NCBI GenBank assembly: GCA_921293015.1
Contig: OV121092.1
Location: forward strand, 31,503,764-31,567,763
DNA: 64,000 nucleotides
Direction: 5' to 3'
Source: Phorcus lineatus
Lineage: Eukaryota > Mollusca > Gastropoda > Trochida > Trochidae
In this document: piece by piece, positions 50,804-61,900 of the stretch
How the letters are laid out: every line of letters begins with the position of its first letter
Numbering within the stretch: the stretch's first letter is position 1
Position numbers and translations under genes: made by a program
Notes under the pieces: model-generated
What the model saw: only the letters and a program-made list of their open reading frames with translations
What the model was told of the DNA's origin: nothing
Databases searched by the model: none

Positions 50804-53800
50804 TCATTTGCCAGCAATGATGTTGAGAAGTGTGTCCTGAGCTTTATCTTGTGAGATATCCAACATGCCCTCAGCTAGAAGTAAGCTGAGGTAGTTAGCT
50901 CTTGTCATCCATTCTGGTTTAGCATTAGCTGACATCACATACTCATTGCATCTCATCCACTCTGGCTGTTGTCTTGGTCTAGTAGATCTTCGAGGTGGTG
51001 GTTCAGGCGGAGCATCCTCTGGTTCGTCCCTGTCTTCCTGCTCAGTAACTGGATCAGGAGGGACTTCCTTTAATGATGTCTCCTCTTCTGAGTCTCGTCT
51101 TTGGAGCGCCGGTTCTTCTGTAAGCTGCCTCAGTGCTGATCCTGGAACAGCAGGTGAAGTTGCCAACGTCTCCTCTCCTGAGTCTCTTTCCTGCGAGGTA
51201 TCTTCCAGCTGCTCAGACTCCTGAACAGTTTCCTGGGAATCAGCGTCCTCTTCATCCTCAACATCTTCTGATATCTCTTCTTCTCTCTCTCCCTCCTCCG
51301 CTGGCCTATCAACTGCACCAGCAGTTGAAGCTGAGGATCGAGATGTCCTGATGGGGATCAATACTGATTCCTCTTCACTTTCGCTGTCTTCGGACTCAGG
51401 TATCTTCTGGACTGATGCTCTTGTGGCTGGCCTTCTTCGTGGAGCTGGAACTGGTCTTGCTGGAGGATCTGGGTTGACGTTGAACCTTTTGGTGATGGCT
51501 CCAATGGGAAGAAGCAGATTCCTATGCAGTGTTCTCTTTCTTCCTTCTCCGTTTTCCTTCGCCACTACATAAACTGGTACGGAAGGATTTGGTTTGTCCA
51601 ACACTTTATAGACATCGTTTTCCCACTTGTCTGCAATCTTGTGGCGACCATCATATGCAACAATCTTTACTAAGACTCTGTCTCCCGGCTCCAGTACAGC
51701 TGCTCTTGCCCTGTTGTCGTAGTGGGTCTTCTGTCGGTCCTGAGCTTTGGTTGACGTCTCTGCTGCCAGTTCGTAGGCCTGCTTTAACCTGCCCTGCAAA
51801 GATTTGGTGTATTTGAGAATGGACAGGGGTTTGGATGGCTCAATGTCGAGGCCGAACGCTAAGTCAACTGGAAGCCTTGGATGCCTACCAAACATCAGAA
51901 AGAAGGGAGACTGGCCCGTAGATTCATGCCTAGTGCAATTGTAGGCATGCACAAGAGGGCCAACATGTGTCTTCCAGTCTCTTTTGATGTGTGGATCCAA
52001 GGTTCCCAACATGTTGCATAACGTTCTATTAAAGCGCTCGCACATTCCATTGCCCATGGGATGGTAAGGGGTAGTAGTGGATTTCTCAATCTTTAACAGG
52101 TGGCAAAGCTCAGTCATAAGTGTTCCGACAAAGTTAGCTCCTTTATCTGAGTGGATTCGTTTAGGCAAGCCGTAGTGTATAACAAAGTTGTTGAAGAATA
52201 GCTCAGCCGTCGTCTTCGCTGTGGTGTTCTTACAAGGATAAGCTTGGGCATACCTAGTGAAGTGATCAGTGACCACAAGAACATATTGCTGGCCTCCTTT
52301 GGATGTCTCTAGAGACAAAAAGTCCATACAAACTAGTTCAAGTGGCTGTGTCGTTGTGATATTCACTAGAGGTGCTCGTGCTGTAGCTGTCTTGCGCTTG
52401 ATGCAACGATCACAGGACTGCACATGCATTTCAACATCTTTGGTCATTCCAGGCCAAAAAAATCGTTCTCTCACCAGAGAGAGTGTTCGGTCCCTACCTG
52501 GATGACCAACATGATCATGCAAACTGTGCAGAACTGCACCACGACACCTTTTAGGCAAGACAAGCTGTAATTGTTCACCTTGATCTGTCCTCAATGATCG
52601 GTACAGGACTCCTTGGCGCAATTTCATCTGTGGAAATGTCTTCATCAGGGCGAGAACATCACTGTCTGCAAGATGTTGATGTCTGTCTGGTGAAGTTCCA
52701 TTCTCAAGGTAGTCCATAATGACTGCTATGGCTGGATCTCTCATCTGTGCTCTTTTCCAGTCCTTGGCATTATCTTCACACTTGTGACCTGAAATATCAA
52801 CGTCATCTTCTGCTACTACTTGAGCTGACATGCAAAAACTCTCAACAAGGTTGTCCACTTGAGTGGCTTTGCAGATAGCATTCACAGAATCTCTGGAGAG
52901 TTCTTCTAGAGGCAACTTGTCAGGCATCCTAGATAAAACATCAGCGTCTATGTTGTTCTTTCCTGGTCTGTACTTGATGCTGAAGTTGTACGTTGATATG
53001 GCAGCCAGCCAACGATGACCAGTGGCGTCCAGTCTGGCTGTGGTTAACACGTAGGTGAGTGGGTTGTTGTCTGTGACAACGACAAAATCATGCCCATACA
53101 AGTAGTCATTGAACTTTTCAGAGATAGCCCACTTTAAACACAGAAACTCCAGTTTATGTGCCGAATAGTTTCTCTCTGATTTGTTCAAGCCGCGACTTGC
53201 ATAAGCAATGACCCGCAGTTGTCCCCCTTGCTCCTGGTATAGAACCGCTCCTAGGCCGTGTGCACTAGCGTCTACATGCAGCTCGAAAGGTTTGGAGAAG
53301 TCCACATATCCAAGAACAGGTGGCGAGGAGAGACGAATCTTCAGTTCATCAAATGCCTGTTGTTGCTCCTTTCCCCACTTCCATCCTGAGCTATTAGTAT
53401 GCTGCTTGGATTTTGTCTTCTTTGCCGCTGACTTTGGCATCAGTTCCGATAATGGTCTGGCAATCTTGGAGAAGTTCTTCACAAATTTCCTATAATAGCC
53501 AGCAAAACCTAGGAACTTCCTCACAGCTTCTGGATTGGTTGGTGTAGGCCATTGTGTAATCTTCTCAACCTTAGCTGGGTCAGCTTCAATGCCATCTGCT
53601 GAAACGATATATCCAACATAGCGGACTTTTCTCTGGAAAAACTTACATTTCTTTGGTGCTAGTTTAAGTCCACACTCCTGCAGTCGACGGAAAACAAGTC
53701 CCAACCTTTCAACATGTTCTTCATATGACCTTGAGAATATTATCAGATCGTCCAGGTAGATTAAGCAGATCTTCAAGTGCAATCCTTCAAGGCATTCTTC

Positions 53801-55162
53801 CATCAGTCGCTGGTAGGTTGCAGGAGCGTTGGAGAGTCCAAAAGGCATCCGATTGAACTCATAAAATCCTAGTGGACCTACTGTAAATGCTGTTCTTTCT
53901 TTGTGCTCCTCCTTCATTTCCACTTGGTGATATCCACTTTTCATATCCAACACTGAAAAGAAGGTGTTTCCTCCGAGACAATCTAGAAGTTCTTCGATTC
54001 TGGGGAGAGCATATGAATCTTTAATGGTTCGCCGGTTAGTCTCGCGAAAATCTATGCACATCCGGAGACGACCATCTTTCTTCTTAGCTAGAACTACATT
54101 GGAGGCCCATGGACTGTGAGATGTTCTGATGACTCCAGCTGACAGAAGTTCTTGAAGGTGAGTCCTGACTTCATCGTACATTCCTGGGGGAATCCTCCGA
54201 TGGCGTTGCTTGAATGGTGTCTCATCATACATGTCTATTCTGTGCTTTACTAAAGAACAGTTCCCGAGATCATCATCTCTCTTGGAGAAAATGTCCTGAT
54301 ACTTGAGGATGATATCAACTCCTTCAGCAATCTGTTCTTTTGTGAGTCCTTCAGTGTTGATATCCACTTGGTCAAGGATAATATCAGAGTCCACTGGGTT
54401 TCCAAGGGGCAAATCTTGAACTGTGACAGGTTGTAGTTCACATATGATGGCCTTGGATGGTATCACTACCGTCTGTGTTGTCACATTGGAGATATGTACC
54501 TCAATCTCTGTTGGCTTGTCACACTCATAGGTTATAATAGTGGGAGCAATGTCAAGGTCACTTGGTATAGCAGAGTCGATTGTGGCTTGTAGTAAAGCAC
54601 ATACCTGTGGATAAACAATCCCTCTGGCTAGGCGTCCTCTGATAGTGGCTGCGCTATTACCTGGAATAATGGTATTACATAACTCTGAAGATTTTACAAG
54701 TCCAAGTTTCCCATGTCTGGCTAGCTGTCTCTCCCGGAGAACCATGGTGCGGTAGGCAAGATACCAAGGTGTATGAAGCCTTGCTCTCTGTAAAAACTGT
54801 ACTCCAACGGTGTCTTGACAACTGTTCAGCAGCTTAGAGAGTACGTTGGTTCCAAGTAGAGTTGGCACACGTCTGTTGTACTGAGTATCAGGGACTACTA
54901 AAAATAAACATGGTAGTTCTTCATTGTTGCCATTGCCACTTCCATCTGTTTGAAGACCAACTTGAATGAAACCCAGGTATGGTAGCTGATCACCGCTGGC
55001 ACACTCTATATTGAGGATATCATCTAGTGAATTCAGTGGAGTATGGCTAAGATGATTCCTGTAAAAATTCTCAGACATCACTGAGACTGTTGCGCCTGTA
55101 TCAAGGAGTGTCTGTACTGGTATCTTGTCAATCCAAATTGTGACTTCTGTCGAACTGCCCAC
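50804..55162 (-). CDS. pol: Ty3/gypsy pol polyprotein
   Basis: A 1,452-codon open frame. Order of parts: aspartic protease (DTGATVS, about residue 21), reverse transcriptase (MPFGLSNAPATYQ and YLDDLIIF, about 467), RNase H (DASAHGLGAVLY, about 629), integrase with an HHCC zinc-binding block (about 884-930) and a DDE core (first Asp about 944, second about 1005, Glu about 1043), then a GPY/F-like module (about 1180). The order RT-RNase H-integrase identifies Ty3/gypsy. The last 200 residues are very acidic and Pro-rich (many Glu, Asp, Ser), ending in a short ordered-looking tail. It lies in a different frame from gag, about 45 bp downstream; the family commonly bridges gag and pol by programmed frameshifting. 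Confidence 0.95.
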   Translation of the reverse strand: MGSSTEVTIWIDKIPVQTLLDTGATVSVMSENFYRNHLSHTPLNSLDDILNIECASGDQLPYLGFIQVGLQTDGSGNGNNEELPCLFLVVPDTQYNRRVPTLLGTNVLSKLLNSCQDTVGVQFLQRARLHTPWYLAYRTMVLRERQLARHGKLGLVKSSELCNTIIPGNSAATIRGRLARGIVYPQVCALLQATIDSAIPSDLDIAPTIITYECDKPTEIEVHISNVTTQTVVIPSKAIICELQPVTVQDLPLGNPVDSDIILDQVDINTEGLTKEQIAEGVDIILKYQDIFSKRDDDLGNCSLVKHRIDMYDETPFKQRHRRIPPGMYDEVRTHLQELLSAGVIRTSHSPWASNVVLAKKKDGRLRMCIDFRETNRRTIKDSYALPRIEELLDCLGGNTFFSVLDMKSGYHQVEMKEEHKERTAFTVGPLGFYEFNRMPFGLSNAPATYQRLMEECLEGLHLKICLIYLDDLIIFSRSYEEHVERLGLVFRRLQECGLKLAPKKCKFFQRKVRYVGYIVSADGIEADPAKVEKITQWPTPTNPEAVRKFLGFAGYYRKFVKNFSKIARPLSELMPKSAAKKTKSKQHTNSSGWKWGKEQQQAFDELKIRLSSPPVLGYVDFSKPFELHVDASAHGLGAVLYQEQGGQLRVIAYASRGLNKSERNYSAHKLEFLCLKWAISEKFNDYLYGHDFVVVTDNNPLTYVLTTARLDATGHRWLAAISTYNFSIKYRPGKNNIDADVLSRMPDKLPLEELSRDSVNAICKATQVDNLVESFCMSAQVVAEDDVDISGHKCEDNAKDWKRAQMRDPAIAVIMDYLENGTSPDRHQHLADSDVLALMKTFPQMKLRQGVLYRSLRTDQGEQLQLVLPKRCRGAVLHSLHDHVGHPGRDRTLSLVRERFFWPGMTKDVEMHVQSCDRCIKRKTATARAPLVNITTTQPLELVCMDFLSLETSKGGQQYVLVVTDHFTRYAQAYPCKNTTAKTTAELFFNNFVIHYGLPKRIHSDKGANFVGTLMTELCHLLKIEKSTTTPYHPMGNGMCERFNRTLCNMLGTLDPHIKRDWKTHVGPLVHAYNCTRHESTGQSPFFLMFGRHPRLPVDLAFGLDIEPSKPLSILKYTKSLQGRLKQAYELAAETSTKAQDRQKTHYDNRARAAVLEPGDRVLVKIVAYDGRHKIADKWENDVYKVLDKPNPSVPVYVVAKENGEGRKRTLHRNLLLPIGAITKRFNVNPDPPARPVPAPRRRPATRASVQKIPESEDSESEEESVLIPIRTSRSSASTAGAVDRPAEEGEREEEISEDVEDEEDADSQETVQESEQLEDTSQERDSGEETLATSPAVPGSALRQLTEEPALQRRDSEEETSLKEVPPDPVTEQEDRDEPEDAPPEPPPRRSTRPRQQPEWMRCNEYVMSANAKPEWMTRANYLSLLLAEGMLDISQDKAQDTLLNIIAGK

Positions 55163-55206
55163 TAAGTCTTCTGGAACATGTCTTCCTCTGGGACATGAGT
55201 TATGGC

Positions 55207-56532
55207 CTAATGGTAGCCCCTCCCCATAGGCCTGGGACAGTTTAAAGGCTGTCTGATGTGGTCAGTTCTCACTCTGCATCCATAGGATAGATGACCAGGA
55301 TATCCACATCTCCAGCATACAGGCATCTGGGGCGCTTGCAAAGTCCAAGGTCCTGGCTGAAGGTCATCTGGTTGCTGAGGTCCAAACTGTGTAGGCGGAG
55401 GTCCAAAGTGAGAAGGCTCTGGTCCCAACTGAGTAGGCGGCGGTCCATACTGTGTTGGATCTGATCCATTCGGGACCTGAGGAGTGACTGGGGCTTGTCC
55501 AGGTGCAAGAGGGTTAGTGAAGTAATCTCTGCCTCGGCCGTGAGATCTTCCTCTTCTGTGACGTCCGAAGCCCTGGGTGTTCTGGAAAGAGGAGAATTGT
55601 GCCTGCTGTTGAAACACTTGTGCTGATAGTTGCTGTTGCTGGTTCTGTAGTTCCGTCATTCCAGTGTGTAGCTCCTTAACCAGGTTCTTCAGTTCCGACA
55701 ACTCGCCCTTGTTCTCCTTAAGGTCTGAGGTAGTTGCCATGTTCACTGTGGCTGTCTTCACCTTTGTCTTTTGTCTTTCTGTTGTCTCTTTCTTGCCTCG
55801 TCTCAGTTCAAACTCCATCTCCCTCAGACATAGACGAAGTTCATCAAACGTAGACATCTGCTCGAATTTATATCCTGCAAGTGTCTTTAATGTTGGGTTA
55901 AGTCCATCCCATAATCTAGTGCGAAGCATATCGTCCTGTTCCATCGATGAAAAAGACTTCTGCTTGGCTAACTGAAACATAAGTCTGTCAAGGCGACAAC
56001 TCCATGTGGCCACATCTTCGTCCTCTCCCTGATAAGTGCTGTAAAACTCCGACATCAAAGCCGAGCTCCGTCTCAATGTTCCAAAAGCACTCTTGAGGCG
56101 ATGTAGAAGATCTCTTAGATCTGCATGGGGTCCAAGCTTCATGGATATTATGGCTGCCTCTCCCTTCAAGGATTTCCTAATAGCTTGTAAGATGACATCA
56201 GGGCGGTGGGTCTTGGCTGCAAGGAGACACTCCACTTCATAGATCCAGTGATCGTAGTCCGTGTCTTTTCCTGCTTCACCACTGAAGAAAGGAAGTTTTG
56301 GGAAATAAGAATAAGATCCTTCTCCAGGTGACTTGGCGCCATGTACATCCTTCTCATGCCTGGGAGAACTCTGTTCTTGTTCCTGCTGTGGCTGTGGCTG
56401 TGCCTGGGTCAACTTTTTCATCCACTTCTGAAATTCTTCAGGGGATCCCTCGGGTGGTGATATACCCATCTTCTTGAATGCCGCCAATGTATTGTCCATT
56501 TCTTCCTTAGTGATGTCCATATTTGGGTGCAA
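55207..56532 (-). CDS. gag: Ty3/gypsy gag polyprotein
   Basis: A 441-codon frame starting MHPNMDITKEEMDNTLAAF. The middle (about residues 90-250) has the helical character of retrotransposon capsid, with YDHWIYEVECLL and ATWSCRLDRLMFQLA. A Gln-rich stretch and a Pro/Gly/Gln repeat (PTQFGPQQP-like) follow, and near the C terminus there is one CCHC zinc knuckle (CWRCGYPGHLSYGC, spacing 2-4-4), used to bind the element's RNA. Confidence 0.92.
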   Translation of the reverse strand: MHPNMDITKEEMDNTLAAFKKMGISPPEGSPEEFQKWMKKLTQAQPQPQQEQEQSSPRHEKDVHGAKSPGEGSYSYFPKLPFFSGEAGKDTDYDHWIYEVECLLAAKTHRPDVILQAIRKSLKGEAAIISMKLGPHADLRDLLHRLKSAFGTLRRSSALMSEFYSTYQGEDEDVATWSCRLDRLMFQLAKQKSFSSMEQDDMLRTRLWDGLNPTLKTLAGYKFEQMSTFDELRLCLREMEFELRRGKKETTERQKTKVKTATVNMATTSDLKENKGELSELKNLVKELHTGMTELQNQQQQLSAQVFQQQAQFSSFQNTQGFGRHRRGRSHGRGRDYFTNPLAPGQAPVTPQVPNGSDPTQYGPPPTQLGPEPSHFGPPPTQFGPQQPDDLQPGPWTLQAPQMPVCWRCGYPGHLSYGCRVRTDHIRQPLNCPRPMGRGYH

Positions 56533-57849
56533 AATAATAATAATAATTTAAGAAAAGTATTTGAATGCTAAATAAGCAAGTGCAACATCAAATGGCTTCG
56601 ACCATTTGAAATAAGACAGTGAATTGAAAGAAAATGTAACCAAGTTTTTAAACGTATAAAGAAGTAGAAAACCAACAAAAATGGATATATATTTACTCAA
56701 AGGGGAAAGGGGACATTTTACAAACAATAAGAGATAAACAAAGTCAGACAAACAAGATGTTTGACTGCAGTATTATGTTAATGAAAAAGGTATGGGAGGA
56801 TGAATGTTTTATTTGGGAAATATATCACATTGTGATTAAATTGAAATCACAAAATGATAAAGAATAGTATTTGGGATGAATGTATCACTTTGTAATTAAG
56901 AAGGAATCACAAGGTGATTAACAAATAATGTGATGATTGAATGTATCATAAAGAAGGTTTCACATTGATGAAGTGTACTGAAGTAATAAGCAATATGTTC
57001 TTAACAGTAATGAACCAAGAAACAAATTTGAAATCAAATTAAATGCATTAAGAAACCAAGTGATAGCTAAGTGCAAGAAGTAAACAAGTATACTAAGGCG
57101 CCATATCTAATTACCGTTATCAAGCAGATGAAATAATCAAAATGCAAATAGAATAGGTATGTTATTTACAAAGCAAAATCTAAATGGGCTAAGGCAATAT
57201 TCACATATGTAAACAATTAATTTAAACTTTATTGAATAACTATCAAAATTAACACAAGGCTGTCAATATTTGAAGTTACATGGTAAGCAATGCAATAATA
57301 CACAACTACAATGTATGTATCATGAATATATATGGATAAATATATAATATATTACATGGCAAATATGATGAATATGATTATGAAATGGAGATAATATTAC
57401 ATACTAATATACTAAAGGGTATGAACTAGTGTATAGTATGTTACATATTATAATCACATGATATGAATATGTATAAGATATATTACAAAGTAATTTATGG
57501 TATGACACACGGGAATATATGATATTTTACATGGTCTACAAATCAGTTAACATAAAAAAATAAAGTTACATCATAAATTATCAATCAAAATGGACAACAG
57601 TTTATGAGGGAACACACAAGGTAGCAAGGAGAGTCCAATACATAAACATGTATCTCATCACAAAAGTGGAAGTGTCCAAGGCACTTATAAGGTAGAGCAC
57701 AGTCACAGTCACGTGACAATCAAGTGTCTCTAAATCACTGCATCACTATGCACGATAACATTACAAGTAGGGGGAATGTCACAGACTCACTAGAATCAGA
57801 ATCAGTCCTAGAAGCTTGACTGGAGGTGGCGGTGAAAAGGTTCCAACAT
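56533..57849 (-). other. Long untranslated leader of the Ty3/gypsy element
   Basis: About 1.3 kb of AT-rich sequence between the primer-binding site and gag, without a convincing gene. It is long for a Ty3/gypsy leader. Repeated motifs of the type atcacattgtgattaa / aatcacaaggtgatta occur at 56824-56960. Confidence 0.7.
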
Positions 57850-57866
57850 CCTCACTGGGGGCTCCA
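57850..57866 (-). other. Likely primer-binding site of the Ty3/gypsy element
   Basis: On the element's strand, one base after the 5' LTR, the sequence is TGGAGCCCCCAGTGAGG. A TGG start matches the CCA end of a tRNA. I could not assign the tRNA. Confidence 0.6.
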
Positions 57867-57867
57867 T

Positions 57868-58923
57868 TGTTGCAGAGGTCCTTGTCAATATACGACAAAC
57901 TGCGTGTGTTCAAGGATGTTGGAGTTTATTCCATGATATATATATATATCACACAAACCCTGTAAAACAGTAGAACAATAATAAATACATGTTCACCATA
58001 AAATATGTCATATTGCGTCATAAAACATACTAGTTCATACCTCTTAATTAAAGAGATAAATACAATACTTGTACAAGATAATTACCTGAACATTACGGTT
58101 AATAACGTAACTTAAAGTTCAATACTCAAGATATATCAACCACATCTTACATTAGATAATAAATTCACAGTGCTCAATTACACTCAGATCTATATATAAA
58201 CATAAGGCACTGGTCATATATATACAACACATTATAGATATAAAATACATAATTAGTACATGATACATACCCTGTGGGTGACACAGAGGTGCTCAAACAC
58301 GCCACTGATTATCTAGGAACGTTTCCTAGAAAGAATAGAATAAAAGATAAAAACTAATGCCTTGCCACATATAATAAATCATGGCCATTACAGAAATATA
58401 GATTAGAAATGATGAGCTTTACTCAAACATTTAAATCACACATTCTCTCACACAATCACAACCTCAATAGAGAAAATATACTTAAAATAAGAAATGATAT
58501 ATTTTAGTTTAATAATTACAGATTACCTATAAGCTTTTAGATATTAACTTTAACATTAGGATTAGGCAATAGTTAAGAGAATAATACAAATAACATAATT
58601 AACTAACCTGATAGATTCATGTACCACAGTCCAGTCTGTGACCATATCAGTGCAGAGTTGTAGGCAGTGTGTTTGAAAAGAGCATGCAAAAGGTAGAAAG
58701 AGACCTACAGTTATGTAAGATAGTTATAGAGAAAGCAAAGGCTATTGTTCTGGACAGAGAACAATAGGACAAGAATGAATTAAGCTGCCCACCCTTGAAA
58801 TAAAGTAGTATAGTCTGCTTGGACATTTGCCCCAAACAGAAAGTCACTGAAGCGTGAAATAAAATACTCTAAATGCAGTAATAAATAAAAAGAAACTATG
58901 TACAAAACAAAACTGCTGCTACA
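57868..58923 (-). repeat. 5' LTR of the Ty3/gypsy element
   Basis: 1,056 bp, the partner of 49717-50772, with two differences. On the element's strand it contains the promoter region by position and an AATAAA at 57925-57930. Short open frames inside it are shared by both LTRs and are not genes. Confidence 0.95.
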
Positions 58924-58927
58924 CATG
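58924..58927. repeat. Target-site duplication CATG (right)
   Basis: Second copy of the four-base target; the interrupted array unit resumes here with catgtacacaattttag. Confidence 0.9.
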
Positions 58928-61900
58928 TACACAATTTTAGCAAATGTTTAGGCCACAAAATTCCCTAAGATCACCAAAAAGAAGCGACCCTAACTACTTG
59001 TAATGTCGTGTACAGCACTGAAGGAACTTATTCAATTTATTTTGCTCAACGTTTTACACATACCCCACATGGCTACATCCCATTAACATACAATTGCAAC
59101 GTAGGTTAAACGTCGGACATGTCCGAAATACGCATTTGAAGACATTACATGAAGCAACTAAGTGCCAGCCGGACAGCCGAAACTAACAGTACAGCTATAC
59201 CCTTTCGGTAAAAAAAGCACTCAAAAAGTACTATAACGCACGTCGGTTAATTCTGCCCCCAAATATGTATTTAAAGTACGGAAATATACACAAAATTAAC
59301 AATAACATAAGGAATACTGCCTTAGAAGACTTGCAAACACATGGCCATGTCAGAAAATGCCTACATACATCGTTTAATTAAAGAAAAGCAAAGTCGGTAA
59401 TTTCCCTATTGCAGCAATGGTTAAGACCAAGTAGCAATTTCAAACGCTCATTAAATAAATTTTCAAAAGTAAATTCCACATGGAAAGCTATGTAGCAGTT
59501 AGATAAAGTTGTCAACTAACCTTTTCAATTGTTTTTACGGACCGGCAGCGCTTTAATCCGCCGAAATCGCCGTTTTCTGGGAGCTAACGCAAAGCGCGTC
59601 AGAGCTCTCTTCTGTCTATGACGTTACTATGACACACGTCTGTTACGTCACAACTTGACCCTTGAAACAATGAAAGGTCACGGTTCCGACTTTGGTCACC
59701 AAAACTTAGCTAGAACGCTAACTAGAGCGGTTAGCAATGTGAAAATGGTATCAAACGAAAGCTAATTTCAAGGCGCATCTTTTCCGATTGCCATGACTGC
59801 GGATTTGAGCCGTAGTTTGAACGGGAAGGGGCCGCAAAAAGGGTATAATGTGAACAGATGAGTAAACTCCAGAGTATACGTGTATGTGTACTTGGATACA
59901 GTGTGTGGCGACCAAATTCGGCCGCCACTACTTTGAATATACATGTACACAATTTTAGCAAATGTTTAGGCCACAAAATTCCCTAAGATCACCAAAAAGA
60001 AGCGACCCTAACTACTCGTAATGTCGTGTACAGCACTGAAGGAACTTATTCAATTTCTTTTGCTCAACGTTTTACACATACCCCACATGGCTACATCCCA
60101 TTAACATACAATTGCAACGTAGGTTAAACGTCGGACATGTCCGAAATACGCATTTGAAGACATTACATGAAGCAACTAAGTGCCAGCCGGACAGCCGAAA
60201 CTAACAGTACAGCTATACCCTTTCGGTAAAAAAAGCACTCAAAAAGTACTATAACGCACGTCGGTTAATTCTGCCCCCAAATATGTATTTAAAGTACGGA
60301 AATATACACAAAATTAACAATAACATAAGGAATACTGCCTTAGAAGACTTGCAAACACATGGCCATGTCAGAAAATGCCTACATACATCGTTTAATTAAA
60401 GAAAAGCAAAGTCGGTAATTTCCCTATTGCAGCAATGGTTAAGACCAAGTAGCAATTTCAAACGCTCATTAAATAAATTTTCAAAAGTAAATTCCACATG
60501 GAAAGCTATGTAGCAGTTAGATAAAGTTGTCAACTAACCTTTTCAATTGTTTTTACGGACCGGCAGCGCTTTAATCCGCCGAAATCGCCGTTTTCTGGGA
60601 GCTAACGCAAAGCGCGTCAGAGCTCTCTTCTGTCTATGACGTTACTATGACACACGTCTGTTACGTCACAACTTGACCCTTGAAACAATGAAAGGTCACG
60701 GTTCCGACTTTGGTCACCAAAACTTAGCTAGAACGCTAACTAGAGCGGTTAGCAATGTGAAAATGGTATCAAACGAAAGCTAATTTCAAGGCGCATCTTT
60801 TCCGATTGCCATGACTGCGGATTTGAGCCGTAGTTTGAACGGGAAGGGGCCGCAAAAAGGGTATAATGTGAACAGATGAGTAAACTCCAGAGTATACGTG
60901 TATGTGTACTTGGATACAGTGTGTGGCGACCAAATTCGGCCGCCACTACTTTGAATATACATGTACACAATTTTAGCAAATGTTTAGGCCACAAAATTCC
61001 CTAAGATCACCAAAAAGAAGCGACCCTAACTACTCGTAATGTCGTGTACAGCACTGAAGGAACTTATTCAATTTCTTTTGCTCAACGTTTAACACATACC
61101 CCACATGGCTACATCCCATTAACATACAATTGCAACGTAGATTAAACGTCGGACATGTCCGAAATACGCATTTGAAGACATTACATAAAGCAACTAAGTG
61201 CCAGCCGGACAGCCGAAACTAACAGTACAGCTATACCCTTTCGGTAAAAAAAGCACTCAAAAAGTACTATAACGCACGTGGGTTAATTCTGCCCCCAAAT
61301 ATGTATTTAAAGTACGGAAATATACACAAAATTAACAATAACATAAGGAATACTGCGTTAGAAGACTTGCAAACACATGGCCATGTCAGAAAATGCCTAC
61401 ATACATCGTTGAATTAAAGAAACGCAAAGTCGGTAATTTCCCTATTGCAGCAATGGTTAAGACCAAGTAGCAATTTCAAACGCTCATTAAATAAATTTTC
61501 AAAAGTAAATTCCACATGAAAAGCTATGTAGCAGTTAGATAAAGTTGTCAACTAACCTTTTCAATTGTTTTTACGGACCGGCAGCACTTTAATCCGCCGA
61601 AATCGCCGTTTTCTGGGAGCTAACGCAAAGCGCGTCAGAGCTCTCTTCTGTCTATGACGTTACTATGACACACGTCTGTTACGTCACGACTTGACCCTTG
61701 AAACAATGAAAGGTCACGGTTCCGACTTTGGTCACCAAAACTTAAATAGAACGCTAATTAGAGCGGTTAGCAATGTGAAAATGGTATCAAACGAAAGCTA
61801 ATTTCAAGGCGCATCTTTTCCGATTGCCATGACTGCGGATTTGAGCCGTAGTTTGAACGGGAAGGGGCCGCAAAAAGGGTATAATGTGAACAGATGAGTA

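Larger units (their letters stand above)
49717..58923 (-). mobile_element. Full-length Ty3/gypsy LTR retrotransposon inside the satellite array
   Basis: A 9,207-bp element read on the minus strand: 5' LTR (57868-58923), likely primer-binding site, long leader, gag (55207-56532), pol with protease, reverse transcriptase, RNase H and integrase in the Ty3/gypsy order (50804-55162), polypurine tract, and 3' LTR (49717-50772). No envelope gene is seen. The LTRs are the same length and differ at two positions out of 1,056, and a CATG target duplication is intact, so the insertion is young. It looks whole: gag and pol are each one open frame. The clade within Ty3/gypsy is unresolved; there is a GPY/F-type module after the integrase and no clear chromodomain. 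Confidence 0.95.

Noticed and set aside
50946-55975. Plus-strand open frames opposite gag and pol
   Set aside because: They are antisense shadows of the strongly coding retroelement frames and have no family motifs.
56533-57867. An envelope or extra gene in the retroelement
   Set aside because: No suitable frame, signal peptide or membrane segment is seen either in the leader or between pol and the 3' LTR.
50496-58847. A 66-residue frame present in both LTRs as a possible accessory gene
   Set aside because: It is identical only because the LTRs are nearly identical, lies in the LTR, and has no recognisable motif.
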